Assembly (NCBI GenBank): GCA_030648295.1 | Contig: JAUSID010000167.1 | Span: 1-64,000, forward strand | Direction: 5' to 3' | DNA: 64,000 nucleotides | Source of the DNA: Opitutaceae bacterium | GTDB taxonomy: Bacteria > Verrucomicrobiota > Verrucomicrobiia > Opitutales > Opitutaceae | Part shown: positions 29,083 through 39,116 of the stretch, in pieces | How positions within the stretch are numbered: position 1 is the first letter of the stretch | Layout of the letters: each line of letters starts with the position of its first letter | Notes under the pieces: generated by a model | Told to the model about the DNA's origin: nothing | The model's database searches: none | The model's input: only the letters and a program-made list of their open reading frames with translations | Translations under genes and position numbers: made by a program

Positions 29083-29952
29083 ATGCTTGCAATTCGACGC
29101 CCGAGGTTGTGGCCGCAGCTTGTCCGGCTAATCGCGCTCGCGTACGCCGCTATTCCCGCCGGGATTCAGGCGCAGGACTGGGCGCCGAATCTCACCCTCA
29201 CGTCGACGTGGCACGACAACGCCACGAACGCGAAACCGGCCGCGGATCAGATCAGCGCCCTGCAATTCGAAGCGGATATGGTCGCGTCGAAACGTTTCTC
29301 GGTCGGGCGTGACGACTCGCTGCATCCGACCGCCCATTTCGCCGGCGAATGGTGGCCTCGTTTCAACGGCCTGAACCGCGCGGCCGCCGGTGCCCGGCTC
29401 GAGTGGAGGCATAAGTTCGGCCTCGGTGCGCTCGCACCCGTTTTCTCCATCGAAGGTGGTGCAAACGTCGTGGCCGCCCGCGAATCCGAACGGCGCGGAA
29501 CGTCCACCGTGCTGCTCGCGACGATTCGCAAGCGGATCAACCACGCGCTGCGGTTCGCGCTCACCCAGGAGTTCTCGGATTACAATGCCCGTGCCGCCGT
29601 GTTCGATCGGCAGGGCGCGGAAACGGCGGTCGAAGTGGGGCGCGATGTCACGACCTCGTCGCGCGTCACGCTGCGGTTCAGTTATCGCGATGGCGATGTG
29701 CTGTCGCACGCGACACCGCCACGGCCTGACCTCGTGGCATTGGCGCCGAACCGGGTCAGCATCGGCACGTTTGGCCGGGAGTTGACCGCGTATTCGATCG
29801 AGGCGCGGACATTCGGTGCGCGCCTCGGCGTGGTTCACGCGGTCGACACCGACACGGCGTTGATGGCCGTTTATGAGGTCCGGCAGACGCGACGCGAACC
29901 GCTCCGTTACTTGAACCAACTTGTCTCGGTCGCGATCGTCCACCAGTTCTAA
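29083..29952 (+). CDS. Putative outer-membrane beta-barrel protein
   Basis: Signal-like N-terminus ...AAIPAGIQAQD, beta-strand periodicity, terminal aromatic F (HQF). First gene of a 3-gene operon. Confidence 0.7.
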   Translation: MLAIRRPRLWPQLVRLIALAYAAIPAGIQAQDWAPNLTLTSTWHDNATNAKPAADQISALQFEADMVASKRFSVGRDDSLHPTAHFAGEWWPRFNGLNRAAAGARLEWRHKFGLGALAPVFSIEGGANVVAARESERRGTSTVLLATIRKRINHALRFALTQEFSDYNARAAVFDRQGAETAVEVGRDVTTSSRVTLRFSYRDGDVLSHATPPRPDLVALAPNRVSIGTFGRELTAYSIEARTFGARLGVVHAVDTDTALMAVYEVRQTRREPLRYLNQLVSVAIVHQF

Positions 29953-29955
29953 GGC

Positions 29956-30687
29956 GTGCCCCACCCCACGCCTTGGAATGTCACTTCGGCCCGTCGACGA
30001 GCAGCGGCCCCACCAGCACCCGCATCGTCACCGTTCCGCGCGGGCATGTTGCTTGGATTCGCCTTCGCCTTCCTAGGCGTCGCGCTCCCGGCGGCCGAGG
30101 TCGCGTTCAAGGTTGTGGATCAAAAAAACCAGCCGGTGGTCGACGCGGTGGTTTCACTTGTCCCGCTCGACGGCACGGCTCCGCCGGCGGTGGCGTCAAC
30201 CTCCCCGCCGCTGGAGATCGAACAGAAACGCCAGGAGTTCATCCCTTACGTCACCGCGATTCGCGCCGGCACCGCGATCCGTTTTCCGAATCGCGACACG
30301 GTTGAACACCACGCGTATTCGCAGTCACCGGCGCGAAAATTCGAGCTGCCGCTCTACAAACCGGGCCGCGCGGAAACGTTGCTCTTCGAGCGTCCAGGCG
30401 TCGTCACTGTTGGCTGCAACATTCACGACTGGATGATCGCGTACGTCGTGGTGCTGAGCACGCCGTGGCTCGCGCTCACCCCGGCCCCGGGCGAGATCAC
30501 GCTCGGAAACGTCCCCGCTGGCCGTTATCGCGCCGAGGTGTGGCATCCGCGGCTCGCGAAAGTCCAAACCCGGGAAATCACCGTCGCACCGTCGGCGAAC
30601 CCCGCCCCGGTGTCCTTCCAGCTCACGCTGAAAGCCGACCAACGCGTCCGCCGCGCGCCAGATGCTTCCGGTCGCGGCTACCGTTAG
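29956..30687 (+). CDS. Cupredoxin-like (methylamine-utilisation-type) periplasmic protein
   Basis: IRFPNRDTVEHHAYSQSPARKFELPLY...PGVVTVGCNIHDWMIAYVVV: His...Cys-X2-His-X2-Met type 1 copper ligand pattern. Confidence 0.83.
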   Translation: MPHPTPWNVTSARRRAAAPPAPASSPFRAGMLLGFAFAFLGVALPAAEVAFKVVDQKNQPVVDAVVSLVPLDGTAPPAVASTSPPLEIEQKRQEFIPYVTAIRAGTAIRFPNRDTVEHHAYSQSPARKFELPLYKPGRAETLLFERPGVVTVGCNIHDWMIAYVVVLSTPWLALTPAPGEITLGNVPAGRYRAEVWHPRLAKVQTREITVAPSANPAPVSFQLTLKADQRVRRAPDASGRGYR

Positions 30688-30692
30688 CCCGC

Positions 30693-32360
30693 ATGTTTCG
30701 CTTTCGCTCCTATCGCCTCCGGCTGCTGTTTCTGATCCTGGCGCTCACCGGATCGGCGCAGTTGCTCGCGTTCCTGATTGTCGCGCGGGTACACCGCACC
30801 ATGGCGGAGCGCGAAATTCAGCGGCAGCTCGACGTCGCGGCGGTCCAGCTCGCGCGCGTCGTAAAGCAACGCAATGCCGACCTCGCACGCGGTGCGTCGG
30901 TCCTTTCTTACGACGCAGGGTTGCGCGAGACGTTATCCTCCACCGATGACATCGGAACGCTCCGCTCGGTCCTCGAGAATTTTCAGGGCCGCGTTGGCGC
31001 CGGGCTCGTCGCGCTCCTCTCCACCGAAGGCTCACTCCTCGCTGAAACCCGCCGTGGTCTGCCCGCCGCGAATGCCTACCAGCCCTTGCAGCAGGCGGCC
31101 GATGAAGCGGAGAACGCGCAGGCTTCGGGTTACGCCGTGGTCGATGACATCCTGCACTCGCTCGTCGTCGTGCCGTTGCGGGCACCCAACATCGTCGCCT
31201 GGGTGGTGGTGGGCTTTCCGCTCGATCAACAGTTCATTGCCGCGCTGAAGGAAACCACCGGCGTTGAGGTCACGTTGCGGCATGGCTCGCGCACGCTCGC
31301 CACCACGAACCCGAATCGCGGCGAGTATCTCACGAGAGCGCTCGAGCGCCCGACGACCGATGGCGGCACGGCGTCGATTCTGCTGCAATATTCGCTCGAT
31401 GAGAAACTCGCGCCGGCCCGGCGGCTCCAGCGTGTGCTCGGGTTCGTGTTCGCCGGCAGCCTCGTCCTCGCGGCGCTGCTCGCGATGGGGATTGCGCGCA
31501 ACGTGAGCGAGCCGGTGCAACACCTCGCCGCGCACACGCGCAAGATCGCCGCTGGTGATTACGAGACGCGGGTCGATTTGCATCGAGAGGACGAACTCGG
31601 ACAGCTCGCCGCATCGTTCAACGCCATGGCGGCCGGCCTCGCCGAACGCGATCGCGTGCGCGATTTGCTGGACAAGAACGTCTCGCCCGAAGTCGCGGCC
31701 CAGCTGCTGCGCGACGGTGCCGCGCTGGGGGGGGACGAACGCGAAGTCACGATCCTCTTCGCCGATCTTCGCGGGTTCACGACTCTCAGCGAGAAGCTCG
31801 CGCCGCGCGATTTGCTGGCGCTGTTGAATCGCTATCTCGATCGCATGAGCGGCGAAATCGAACGCCAGGGCGGCGTGATCGACAAGTTCATCGGGGACGC
31901 GATCATGGCGCTGTTCGGAGCGCCCGTGCCCCAGCCCGATGCGGCCGATCGAGCACTCGCGGCCGCCGTGGCAATGGAACATGCGCTCGCCGAACTGAAC
32001 CTGGAGCTCGCACGCGACGGGCATCCCCCGCTCGCCCTCGGCATTGGCGTGAACACGGCCCGGGTGATTGCCGGCAACATCGGCTCACATCGGCGGCTGA
32101 ATTATTCCGTGCTCGGGGACGGCGTGAATGTGGCGTCGCGACTCCAGTCGCTCACCCGCACGCCGGAATTCGATACGAACGTGATCACCAGTGCCGCAAC
32201 GATCGCGGCGTTGCGGGACCCTTCGGCTCACGGGCTGCGTCCTCTCGGCCGGGTGCAGGTGAAGGGCCGCTCGGAGCCGGTGGAAATCTTCGCCGCCGGC
32301 AGTCCCAGCGCTGACGCCGCGTCAGCGATTGGTGGCGTCGGCGTTGGACCGGGAAGTTGA
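30693..32360 (+). CDS. Membrane class III adenylate/guanylate cyclase with periplasmic sensor domain and HAMP
   Basis: HAMP NVSEPVQHLAAHTRKIAAGDYETRV; cyclase VTILFADLRGFTTLSE, IDKFIGDAIMALFGAP, YSVLGDGVNVASRLQ. Confidence 0.95.
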   Translation: MFRFRSYRLRLLFLILALTGSAQLLAFLIVARVHRTMAEREIQRQLDVAAVQLARVVKQRNADLARGASVLSYDAGLRETLSSTDDIGTLRSVLENFQGRVGAGLVALLSTEGSLLAETRRGLPAANAYQPLQQAADEAENAQASGYAVVDDILHSLVVVPLRAPNIVAWVVVGFPLDQQFIAALKETTGVEVTLRHGSRTLATTNPNRGEYLTRALERPTTDGGTASILLQYSLDEKLAPARRLQRVLGFVFAGSLVLAALLAMGIARNVSEPVQHLAAHTRKIAAGDYETRVDLHREDELGQLAASFNAMAAGLAERDRVRDLLDKNVSPEVAAQLLRDGAALGGDEREVTILFADLRGFTTLSEKLAPRDLLALLNRYLDRMSGEIERQGGVIDKFIGDAIMALFGAPVPQPDAADRALAAAVAMEHALAELNLELARDGHPPLALGIGVNTARVIAGNIGSHRRLNYSVLGDGVNVASRLQSLTRTPEFDTNVITSAATIAALRDPSAHGLRPLGRVQVKGRSEPVEIFAAGSPSADAASAIGGVGVGPGS

Positions 32361-32490
32361 GCCAGGATAATTTGCCTGCCCTTTACGAAGGGTTTTTCGA
32401 CCGCCCAGAACAGGCGCCAGCGCGCGCGCTTGAGTTCGGCGGGAATGGTCCCCAGTTGTGGGATTCGGCCGGCTTGCGGCCGCTGGAACC

Positions 32491-33954
32491 ATGCCACTGC
32501 TCCCTTTACCTCGGCCCAGACTGTTCGCAACACTGTCCGCAGCCGTGCGTCCCCTCACTTCTTCCCCGCGCCATCTGGGCCGTCAATTCGCCGGGCTGCT
32601 CGCCGCCATTGCCGGGCTGTTCGCGACCGCCGTTGCTGGCGCGGCTGCCAGCAAGCCGAACATTGTCTACATCATTGCTGATGATTTGGGGTATGGCGAT
32701 GTGGGCTGTTATGGCCAGAAACTCATTCGCACCCCGCGGATTGATCGGATGGCGAAGGAAGGGATGCGTTTCACGCAGCATTATGCCGGGGCGCCATTGT
32801 GCGCGCCATCGCGCAGCGTGTTGATGACCGGCCTGCACACCGGCCACACGCGGGTCCGAAGCAACGCCAAGAAAGCGCTCGAACCCGACGATCACACGAT
32901 CGCCGAGGTTCTCAAGGGGGCCGGATATGCCACCGCCGGCGTGGGGAAATGGGGACTCGGTGATGCGGACACGACCGGCGCGCCATGGAAAAAAGGCTTC
33001 GACCTGTTTTTCGGTTACCTCGATCAGACGCACGCCCACAATCACTACCCGGAGTTTCTGTGGCGAAACGAGCAGCGGGTGGAGATTTCCGAGAACAAGG
33101 GCGGGCAGATGCGCGTCTACTCGCCCGACCTCATGGCGAAGGAAGCGCTCGCGTTCATTCGCGCGAACCGCGACCGGCCGTTTTTTCTTTATGGCGCGTT
33201 CACGCCGCCGCATGCGGAGGTGGCGGCGCCGCCGGATTCGGTGGCCGAGTATCACGGCAAATGGCCGGAACCGAATAAATTCAAGGGCAGCGCGACCTAT
33301 CGTGCTCAGGATGAACCCCGCGCCGTTCGCGCCGCCATGATCACGCGGCTCGATCGCTACGTGGGCAGCATCCTGGATCTGCTCGACGAACTGAACCTGG
33401 CGCAAAACACCCTCGTAATTTTCACGAGCGACAACGGCCCCATCACGGCGGGAGGACAGGACCCGGAATTCTTCGACAGCAACGGCCCGCTGCGCGACCT
33501 GAAGTTCACCCTCTACGAAGGTGGCATCCGGGTGCCGTTCATTGCGCGCTGGCCGGGACGGATCGCAGCCGGGACGACCGAGAACCTCGTATCCGATTTT
33601 GCGGACATGTTTCCCACCTTTGCGGAACTCACCGGCACGAAGCCACCCGGCGGACTCGACGGCGTTTCGATTGCGCCGACGCTGCTCGGCCAGCGCGGCA
33701 AACAGGCACGGCGCGATCATTTCTATTGGGAGTACGCGCCGCAACAGGCGGTCCGGCAAGGCGACTGGAAAGCATATCGCGGCGAACCGAACGGCCCGAT
33801 CGAACTGTACCATCTGGCGGAAGATATCGGCGAAACGAAAAACGTCGCGGCGCGTCATCCCGACATTGTGGCCCGCCTCGAGAAACTCCTCACCACCTCG
33901 CACGTCGATTCGCCCGATTTTCCGCTCAAGAAAAAACAGAAGCAGGCCAAGTAA
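32491..33954 (+). CDS. Sulfatase (arylsulfatase A-like)
   Basis: KPNIVYIIADDLGYGDVGCYG; fGly motif CAPSRSVLMTG; IFTSDNGP. Confidence 0.94.
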   Translation: MPLLPLPRPRLFATLSAAVRPLTSSPRHLGRQFAGLLAAIAGLFATAVAGAAASKPNIVYIIADDLGYGDVGCYGQKLIRTPRIDRMAKEGMRFTQHYAGAPLCAPSRSVLMTGLHTGHTRVRSNAKKALEPDDHTIAEVLKGAGYATAGVGKWGLGDADTTGAPWKKGFDLFFGYLDQTHAHNHYPEFLWRNEQRVEISENKGGQMRVYSPDLMAKEALAFIRANRDRPFFLYGAFTPPHAEVAAPPDSVAEYHGKWPEPNKFKGSATYRAQDEPRAVRAAMITRLDRYVGSILDLLDELNLAQNTLVIFTSDNGPITAGGQDPEFFDSNGPLRDLKFTLYEGGIRVPFIARWPGRIAAGTTENLVSDFADMFPTFAELTGTKPPGGLDGVSIAPTLLGQRGKQARRDHFYWEYAPQQAVRQGDWKAYRGEPNGPIELYHLAEDIGETKNVAARHPDIVARLEKLLTTSHVDSPDFPLKKKQKQAK

Positions 33955-34033
33955 TGCACTCCGGCGGTCGTTGCCTTGGCCTTGCTCCCGTCTGCGTGCC
34001 CCCTTCTCTTACGCCAACTACCGCCCCTCGCTT

Positions 34034-35611
34034 ATGACCACGTTCCGCCTCATCCGTTCGTTGCTCTTCCTCGCACTGGCCGCCTTCGTATCCGTGACGC
34101 TGCCGGCGTCGCGTGCGGCGGCTCCGGCCGCCGGCAGTTCGCGTCCGAATATTCTCTTTATCATCTTCGACGACTGGGGCGGGAGCACGCATTCCAGCAT
34201 CGCTGGAAACCCGTGGATCAAGACGCCGAACTTCGATCGCGTCGCGCGCGAAGGCATCCTGTTCAAGAATGCCTTCACCTCGAACCCGAAGTGCAGCCCA
34301 TGCCGCGCGAGCATCCTGACCGGTCGCAACACCTGGCAGCTGCGCGAGGCGGTTTCGCACGGCGGCTACTTTCCGCCCGGGTTTGAAGTCTACCCCGACC
34401 TGCTGGAGCAGGCCGGTTATTTTGTGGGGCTTACCGGCAAGGGCTGGGGTCCGGGCGACTTCAAAACGCTCGCCAAACGCACGCGCAATCCCGCGGGGCC
34501 GAGCTTCGACTCGAAACGGCAATCGCCCCCGGCCTCGGGCATCGGGAGCAACGACTACCCGTCAAACTTGGAGGACTTCCTCAAGCAGCGGCCGGTCGGA
34601 AAGCCATTCTGTTTCTGGATGGGATTCAACGAGCCGCACCGTGGTTATGAGCGCGGCTCGGGCGTGCGGCTCGGCAAGAGTACCGAGAGCGTGAAGGTGC
34701 CCGCCTACCTGCCCGACAACGAGGTCGTCCGCGGCGATTTGCTGGACTACGCGGTCGAAGTCGAATGGGCCGATGCGCAAATCGGCCGCGCACTGAAAGC
34801 GCTCGAGGCCAGTGGCGAACTCGATAACACGCTCGTCATCGTCACCTCCGACCACGGCATGCCGTTCCCCTATGTGAAGGGCCAGATTTTCGAGGACGCG
34901 TTTCACCTGCCGCTCGCGATGCGCTGGGGCAGGGCGATCAAGCCCGGCCGCGTGGTCGAGGACTTCGTCAATGTGCGCGACTTCGCTCCAACCTACATGG
35001 AACTCGCGGGCCTCAAGCCGCACGCGCAGATGACCGGTCGCAGTCTGGTGAATATCCTGCGCTCGGAGAAATCCGGGTTTATTGAAAATCGCGACGTGAT
35101 GCTCGCGGGCAAGGAGCGGCACGACATCGGCCGGCCGAATGATCTCGGCTATCCCGTGCGCGCACTGCGCACCAGGGAATTCCTGTACGTGCACAATTTT
35201 TTCCCGGATCGCTGGCCGGCCGGAAATCCCGAAACGGATTTCGGCAACGTCGACCCGAGCCCGACCAAGGAAGTAATCAAGAAACTCGGCGGACATTACT
35301 ACGATCTCACGCTCGGCAAGCGGCCGCCGGATGCACTCTACCGGTTGAAGGACGACCCCGAGTGCGTCCGAAACCTGGTGCACGATCTGGCGTTTGCGCC
35401 GGTGCTCGAGGAGATGCGTACTCGCCTGATGAAGATGCTGCGCGAAGAGCAGGATCCGCGGGCGCTGGGCCACGGCGAAATTTTCGACACCTACGAATAC
35501 CAGGGCGGCCGCGGCAAAGGCTACGAGACATGGCTCAAGGCGCAGCAAATCACGCTGCCGGACCCCGCGCCGCAGAAGAAAGCGAATCCACGGAAGGAAC
35601 GGACGAAGTAG
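34034..35611 (+). CDS. Sulfatase (N-sulfoglucosamine sulfohydrolase-like)
   Basis: RPNILFIIFDDWGG; motif CSPCRASILTGR; TSDHGMPFPYVKG. Confidence 0.93.
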   Translation: MTTFRLIRSLLFLALAAFVSVTLPASRAAAPAAGSSRPNILFIIFDDWGGSTHSSIAGNPWIKTPNFDRVAREGILFKNAFTSNPKCSPCRASILTGRNTWQLREAVSHGGYFPPGFEVYPDLLEQAGYFVGLTGKGWGPGDFKTLAKRTRNPAGPSFDSKRQSPPASGIGSNDYPSNLEDFLKQRPVGKPFCFWMGFNEPHRGYERGSGVRLGKSTESVKVPAYLPDNEVVRGDLLDYAVEVEWADAQIGRALKALEASGELDNTLVIVTSDHGMPFPYVKGQIFEDAFHLPLAMRWGRAIKPGRVVEDFVNVRDFAPTYMELAGLKPHAQMTGRSLVNILRSEKSGFIENRDVMLAGKERHDIGRPNDLGYPVRALRTREFLYVHNFFPDRWPAGNPETDFGNVDPSPTKEVIKKLGGHYYDLTLGKRPPDALYRLKDDPECVRNLVHDLAFAPVLEEMRTRLMKMLREEQDPRALGHGEIFDTYEYQGGRGKGYETWLKAQQITLPDPAPQKKANPRKERTK

Positions 35612-35643
35612 GCACGAATTCGAAATTCGCGCGGCGATCATTC

Positions 35644-35722
35644 AGTGGAGACGCGGCGCCCTCGCCGCGTCCGACTACAAAACGTCGTGCTCACGTCCGC
35701 GGCGGGGGCGCCGCGGCTCCAT
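35644..35722. repeat. Family I paired palindrome
   Basis: AGTGGAGACGCGGCGCCCTCGCCGCGTCC ... CGCGGCGGGGGCGCCGCGGCTCCATT. Confidence 0.65.
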
Positions 35723-35870
35723 TGACTGGCTGATGAACCGGAAGATCCAGTGCCCGTGAATCGGTCGGTGGTCCCGGCTCATCGGCCTCTCCTCATTTGC
35801 GTCCATTCGCGTTCATTCGCGGTTAAGCTGCCTTCCTGGGAGCGCGGGCGTCTCGCCCGCATGGATCGAA

Positions 35871-35968
35871 GTGGCACGGGAATCCCTGGTCGCCTTCGGC
35901 GCCGCCAGAGGCGGGTAAACCCTGGCCGCCTACGGCGCCGCCGAAGGCGGGCAAGCTTGCCCGTGCAC
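35871..35968. repeat. Family B arms enclosing two family C units
   Basis: GTGGCACGGGAATC CCTGGTCGCCTTCGGCGCCGCCAGAGGCGGGTAAAC CCTGGCCGCCTACGGCGCCGCCGAAGGCGGGCAAG CTTGCCCGTGCAC. Confidence 0.8.
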
Positions 35969-36054
35969 GGCGCGAAAGCGCGGCAAGTGTCAATTCGCGT
36001 GATTCGCGGGCGGTCTTCTGCATGCTCCCGCTGGTTATCCTGCCCCGATACTCC

Positions 36055-39000
36055 ATGAAAGTACTCTCAGCTGCCCTTGGCGTTACTATTTTCGGTGCTG
36101 CCGTTTTTGCCGCCGATATCCCGCCCACCCGCAACACGTACACGGCGGCGTATGGCGAAACCAAGAACCCCGTCACGATCGATCCGGCGAAAGACCTGCC
36201 GCACTACCCCGCCGTCGAGGTCAAGGACGCCGTCGCGACGTGGAAGGTGAAGCGCGGTTTCAAGGTCGAACTCGCCGCGCACGAACCGCAGGTGCGCGAT
36301 CCGATCGCCGTGAGCTTCGATGAAAACGGCCGGATGTTCGTGTGCGAAATGATCGACTACTCGGAGGAGCGTGAACACGACCCGCACTGGGGCCGCATCT
36401 CCGTGCTCGAGGACAAGGACGGCGACGGCCGCTACGAAACCAGCCGCGTATTCGCCGACAACCTCCCCTGGCCCACCGGCTTGATTTGGGCGAACGGCGG
36501 GCTTTTCGTCGGCGCCACGCCCGACATCTGGCGGTTCGAAGATCGTGATGGCGACGGCCGCGCCGAAGTGCGCGAGAAGGTTTTCACCGGATTCGGAACA
36601 GCGCTCGCACGACTGAACGTGCAGTCACTGATGAATAGTTTCCAGTGGGGCCCCGACAACCGCGTGCACGTTCAGACCGGCAACAGCTCGCGGGGAAAAA
36701 TCAAAGGACTCAAATCGCCGGCCGTGGGCGAGGTTGAACTCGCCGGCCGCAATTTCTGGTTTGATCCGACGACGTATGAGTTCGGATTCGAAGCCCCGGG
36801 CGGACAATACGGGATGAGCTTCGACGATTTCGGCCGGAAGTTCACCTGCTCGAACTCGGACCACCTCCAAATGTGGGTCTACGACGATCGCTACGCGCGG
36901 AATCCGTTTTTCAATCCGCCGCCCGCGAAGCAGAGCATCGCCGCTGATGGCGGCGCGGCGGAGGTGTTTCGAATCAGTCCGGATGAGCCGTGGCGGATCA
37001 TCCGCACGCGCTGGCGGATCGGCGGCGTGGTTCGCGGGCCGGTCGAGGGCGGCGGCCGCGTCAGCGGCTACTTCACGGGTGCGTCCGGCACGATGATTTT
37101 CCGGGGCGATGCCTATGGCGCCGACTTCGCGAACAACAGCTTCAGCGCCGACTCGGGGGGGCAGCTGGTGCACCGGAAGAAACTTTACCCCGATGGCGCG
37201 AGCATGATCGGCCGCCGGCCCGACGACGAGCAGGGCTACGAATTCGCCGCGAGCCGGGACACGTGGGTCCGGATCGTCAACTTCGCGAACGCGCCGGACG
37301 GCTGCCTGCACATCTGCGACATGTATCGCGAGATCATCGAGCACCCGTGGAGTCTGCCCGAGGAAATAAAGAAGTACCTGGATCTGAACAACGGCAACGA
37401 CCGCGGCCGGGTTTACCGGCTGGTGCCGGACAATCCCGCCTGGCGCCGGCGCAACCAGGTGCAGCTTGGCAAGGCCGGTATCGCCGAATTGGTGACAACG
37501 CTCGGTCATCCGAACGGCTGGCACCGCGATACGGCGTCGCGGCTGCTGTACGAACGAAAGGATCGGGCGGCGATTCCGCTGCTGGCGAAGCTGGGGCGCG
37601 AAAGCGGATCGCCGCTCGCGAAGCTGCATGCGCTCCGCGTGCTCGACGGGCTCGGCGCTCTCGACGAAGCGGCCGTAACCAGCGCGCTCGGTGACGCCGA
37701 CGCCCACGTGCGTGAGCGCGCCATTGCCATGGCGGAGAAACTGATTGAGCGCGGCACGCCGGCGAGCCGGTTCGCGGATCGATTCGCGGTGCTGGTGGAT
37801 GATCCCGACGATCGCGTGCGGATGCAGCTGGCGTTCACCCTCGAATCCGCTCTTGCCGGTGCGAAGGGTGGAGCGGCGCCGACCCCACTCACCACCGCCT
37901 ACACGCGTCTCGCCCAGCGGGACGCGACCAACAAATGGGTTTCGGCCGCGCTGCTGAGCGGACCACCCGAGATCGTCAACGGTATACTGTTTCCCGCGAT
38001 GACGCGCGACCTCGGACAGGCAAAAAAATCCGCCGCATTTGTCGCCAAACTGATTGAGATTCGGGCGGCATCGAAGCCCGCCGAGGGCTATGGTTCATTG
38101 ATCGATTTCGTGGCGCAGGCCGGGACGAGCCCCGCCTGGCTCCGCGCGCTCGGAGAGGGGCTGCGTCGCGCCGGCACCTCGATCGAGAAGGTCGACACGG
38201 GCAATAAGCTCGCCGCCGTTTTTGGCCGCGCGGCGGCAACCGCGGCCGACAGCAAAGCCGCGGCCCCAGCCCGGCTCGAGGCGATCGAACTCCTCGCCGT
38301 CGCGTCGCTGCCGAATTCACGCGAGGCGCTCGCCGCGGGCATGGCCAGCGGCCAGCCGGAAGCGGTGCAAACCGCGGCCATCAAGACGCTGGCGCAACAT
38401 CACTCGCCGGACGTCACCTCGACCCTGATTCGTTCGTGGCCGAATTTGTCCGGCAAGGCGAAAGACAGTGCACTCGCCGCATTGATTTCGCGCGAGGATC
38501 GCGCGACGGCGCTGCTCAAATCGATCGAGGCCGGGAGCATCAAGGCGGCGGATCTTCCGGCGATGGAGGTGCAGAGTCTCGTGCAGAACAAGAGCACGAA
38601 GGTGGCGGCGCTCGCGCGGACCGCGTTGGCCTCGGTCATCCCGCCGTCGCGCGAAGAAGTGGCGGCAAAATTCCAGCCGGCGGCCAGTTTGCCGGGGAAT
38701 GCGGCACGCGGCAAAACGCATTACACCGGTCGATGCAGCGTGTGTCACCGCGCGGCCGGCGAAGGCATGGAGTTCGGACCTGATCTGATCACGGTGAAAA
38801 CCAAAGGCCGCGATGCGTTGCTCACGGCGATCCTGAATCCGCACCAGGAGGTCGCGCCACAATTCATCGCCTTCGATGTGATGACCAAGGACGGCAACGC
38901 CTACACCGGCATGATTGAGAAGGATGACGCCACCAGCCTTTCCCTGAAAATCATGGGCGGAGCCCAGATCACGATCCCGCGCACGAACATCAAGGGCAGC

Positions 39001-39099
39001 ACCTCGTCCGGGAAGAGCATCATGCCCGAGGGCCTGGAAGCCGGCATGACCGTCCAGGAAATGGCGGACCTGCTGACGTTCATCGAGGAACTGAGGTAG
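36055..39099 (+). CDS. PVC-type membrane-bound dehydrogenase with HEAT-like repeats and C-terminal c-type cytochrome domain
   Basis: FKVELAAHEPQVRDPIAVSFDENGRMFVCEMIDYSEER, ISVLEDKDGDGRYE, C-terminal GKTHYTGRCSVCHRAAGEGMEFGPDL. Confidence 0.92.
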   Translation: MKVLSAALGVTIFGAAVFAADIPPTRNTYTAAYGETKNPVTIDPAKDLPHYPAVEVKDAVATWKVKRGFKVELAAHEPQVRDPIAVSFDENGRMFVCEMIDYSEEREHDPHWGRISVLEDKDGDGRYETSRVFADNLPWPTGLIWANGGLFVGATPDIWRFEDRDGDGRAEVREKVFTGFGTALARLNVQSLMNSFQWGPDNRVHVQTGNSSRGKIKGLKSPAVGEVELAGRNFWFDPTTYEFGFEAPGGQYGMSFDDFGRKFTCSNSDHLQMWVYDDRYARNPFFNPPPAKQSIAADGGAAEVFRISPDEPWRIIRTRWRIGGVVRGPVEGGGRVSGYFTGASGTMIFRGDAYGADFANNSFSADSGGQLVHRKKLYPDGASMIGRRPDDEQGYEFAASRDTWVRIVNFANAPDGCLHICDMYREIIEHPWSLPEEIKKYLDLNNGNDRGRVYRLVPDNPAWRRRNQVQLGKAGIAELVTTLGHPNGWHRDTASRLLYERKDRAAIPLLAKLGRESGSPLAKLHALRVLDGLGALDEAAVTSALGDADAHVRERAIAMAEKLIERGTPASRFADRFAVLVDDPDDRVRMQLAFTLESALAGAKGGAAPTPLTTAYTRLAQRDATNKWVSAALLSGPPEIVNGILFPAMTRDLGQAKKSAAFVAKLIEIRAASKPAEGYGSLIDFVAQAGTSPAWLRALGEGLRRAGTSIEKVDTGNKLAAVFGRAAATAADSKAAAPARLEAIELLAVASLPNSREALAAGMASGQPEAVQTAAIKTLAQHHSPDVTSTLIRSWPNLSGKAKDSALAALISREDRATALLKSIEAGSIKAADLPAMEVQSLVQNKSTKVAALARTALASVIPPSREEVAAKFQPAASLPGNAARGKTHYTGRCSVCHRAAGEGMEFGPDLITVKTKGRDALLTAILNPHQEVAPQFIAFDVMTKDGNAYTGMIEKDDATSLSLKIMGGAQITIPRTNIKGSTSSGKSIMPEGLEAGMTVQEMADLLTFIEELR

Positions 39100-39116
39100 C
39101 GCGCTGCGCGCGCGGT

